DNA from: Euleptes europaea | Lineage: Eukaryota > Chordata > Lepidosauria > Squamata > Sphaerodactylidae | Direction of reading: 5' to 3' | DNA length: 64,000 nt | NCBI RefSeq assembly: GCF_029931775.1 | Contig: NW_026612050.1 | Span: 186,001 to 250,000 of the forward strand | Shown here: piece after piece, positions 63,806 through 64,000 of the stretch | How positions within the stretch are numbered: position 1 is the first letter of the stretch | Layout: each line of letters starts with the position of its first letter | Notes under the pieces: model-generated | Database searches by the model: none | Seen by the model: only the letters and a program-made list of their open reading frames with translations | What the model was told of the DNA's origin: nothing | Position numbers and translations under genes: made by a program

Positions 63806-64000
63806 ATGGCAAAAGCAATTTCTTGGAATGTAAATGGACTGAATGAGAAAACTAAAAGGGCCAGAATCTTCAAATATCTACAGAAATATAAATACTCCCT
63901 AATTTGCCTACAAGAAACCCATATAGCTTCAAAGCATAAAAAATACTTGGAGAAACAGGTGCTTGGACAAGCATTTATTGCTTCTGCTAAAACTAAAACA
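63806..64000 (+). CDS. L1 ORF2, N-terminal endonuclease (cut by window edge)
   Basis: It encodes 'MAKAISWNVNGLNEKTKRAR' and 'LICLQETHIAS': the Asn and Glu of the APE-type endonuclease active site are both present. The frame is open to the edge (65 codons). Confidence 0.9.
   Translation, partial: MAKAISWNVNGLNEKTKRARIFKYLQKYKYSLICLQETHIASKHKKYLEKQVLGQAFIASAKTKT

Larger units (their letters stand above)
61786..64000 (+). mobile_element. L1 LINE, 5' half, continuing beyond the window
   Basis: About 1 kb of 5' UTR (61786-62797) is followed by an open ORF1 (62798-63775) and, 30 bases later, the start of ORF2 (63806). No break is visible in the part seen. The 5' boundary is approximate. It sits in RCL1 intron 8 in the sense direction. 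Confidence 0.85.

Noticed and set aside
57939-64000. search for the last RCL1 exon
   Set aside because: No segment encoding the family C-terminus (FLRHLKSFF-like and the Gly-rich end) was found before the right edge; it is probably further right.

Overview
This is a nuclear genomic window from a vertebrate, almost certainly a squamate reptile (lizard or gecko grade; the species cannot be told from sequence alone). The genes are split by large introns with GT-AG borders. The introns carry squamate-type repeats: tRNA-headed SINEs of the Sauria type, CR1 LINEs whose ORF1 has an esterase domain, an L1, hAT DNA transposons and Penelope-like elements.

Three protein genes and one microRNA are supported, in the order found on human 9p24.1. 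CDC37L1 (+) contributes its last two exons (6008-6172 and 9177-9260). AK3 (-) is complete in five coding exons (12810-21852, 228 residues). RCL1 (+) contributes eight coding exons (28692-57938, 323 complete residues); its final exon lies beyond the right edge. mir-101-2 sits in RCL1 intron 8 (58563-58641), as in human. AK3 and RCL1 diverge from two separate CpG-rich starts about 6.8 kb apart. The products do unrelated jobs (HSP90 co-chaperone, mitochondrial GTP:AMP phosphotransferase, nucleolar 18S rRNA processing), so the block is conserved linkage, not a pathway.

Layout: 1-6000 is CDC37L1 intron, mostly a near full-length CR1 (2021-5740, -). 9261-12800 is the CDC37L1/AK3 interval, with a broken DIRS-type fossil. 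12810-21852 is AK3; its intron 2 holds a hAT element containing a nested CR1. 21853-28691 is intergenic, with LINE tails, Penelope-like remnants and a CR1 tail. 28692-57938 is RCL1, with many insertions. 57939-64000 is RCL1 intron 8, holding mir-101-2, a triple-nested repeat stack and the 5' half of an L1 with an open ORF1.

The most interesting local signals are: (1) a 1.4-kb hAT element whose 8-bp target duplication copies the exon 4 splice donor of RCL1; (2) a textbook U12-type (minor spliceosome) intron in RCL1; (3) hammerhead-ribozyme-like cores in the 3' parts of two Penelope-like families, including a palindromic copy beside RCL1 exon 1; (4) an 82-bp GC-rich minisatellite inside a TA-flanked DNA transposon; (5) a broken, apparently retroposed coding sequence in RCL1 intron 7 that I could not identify.
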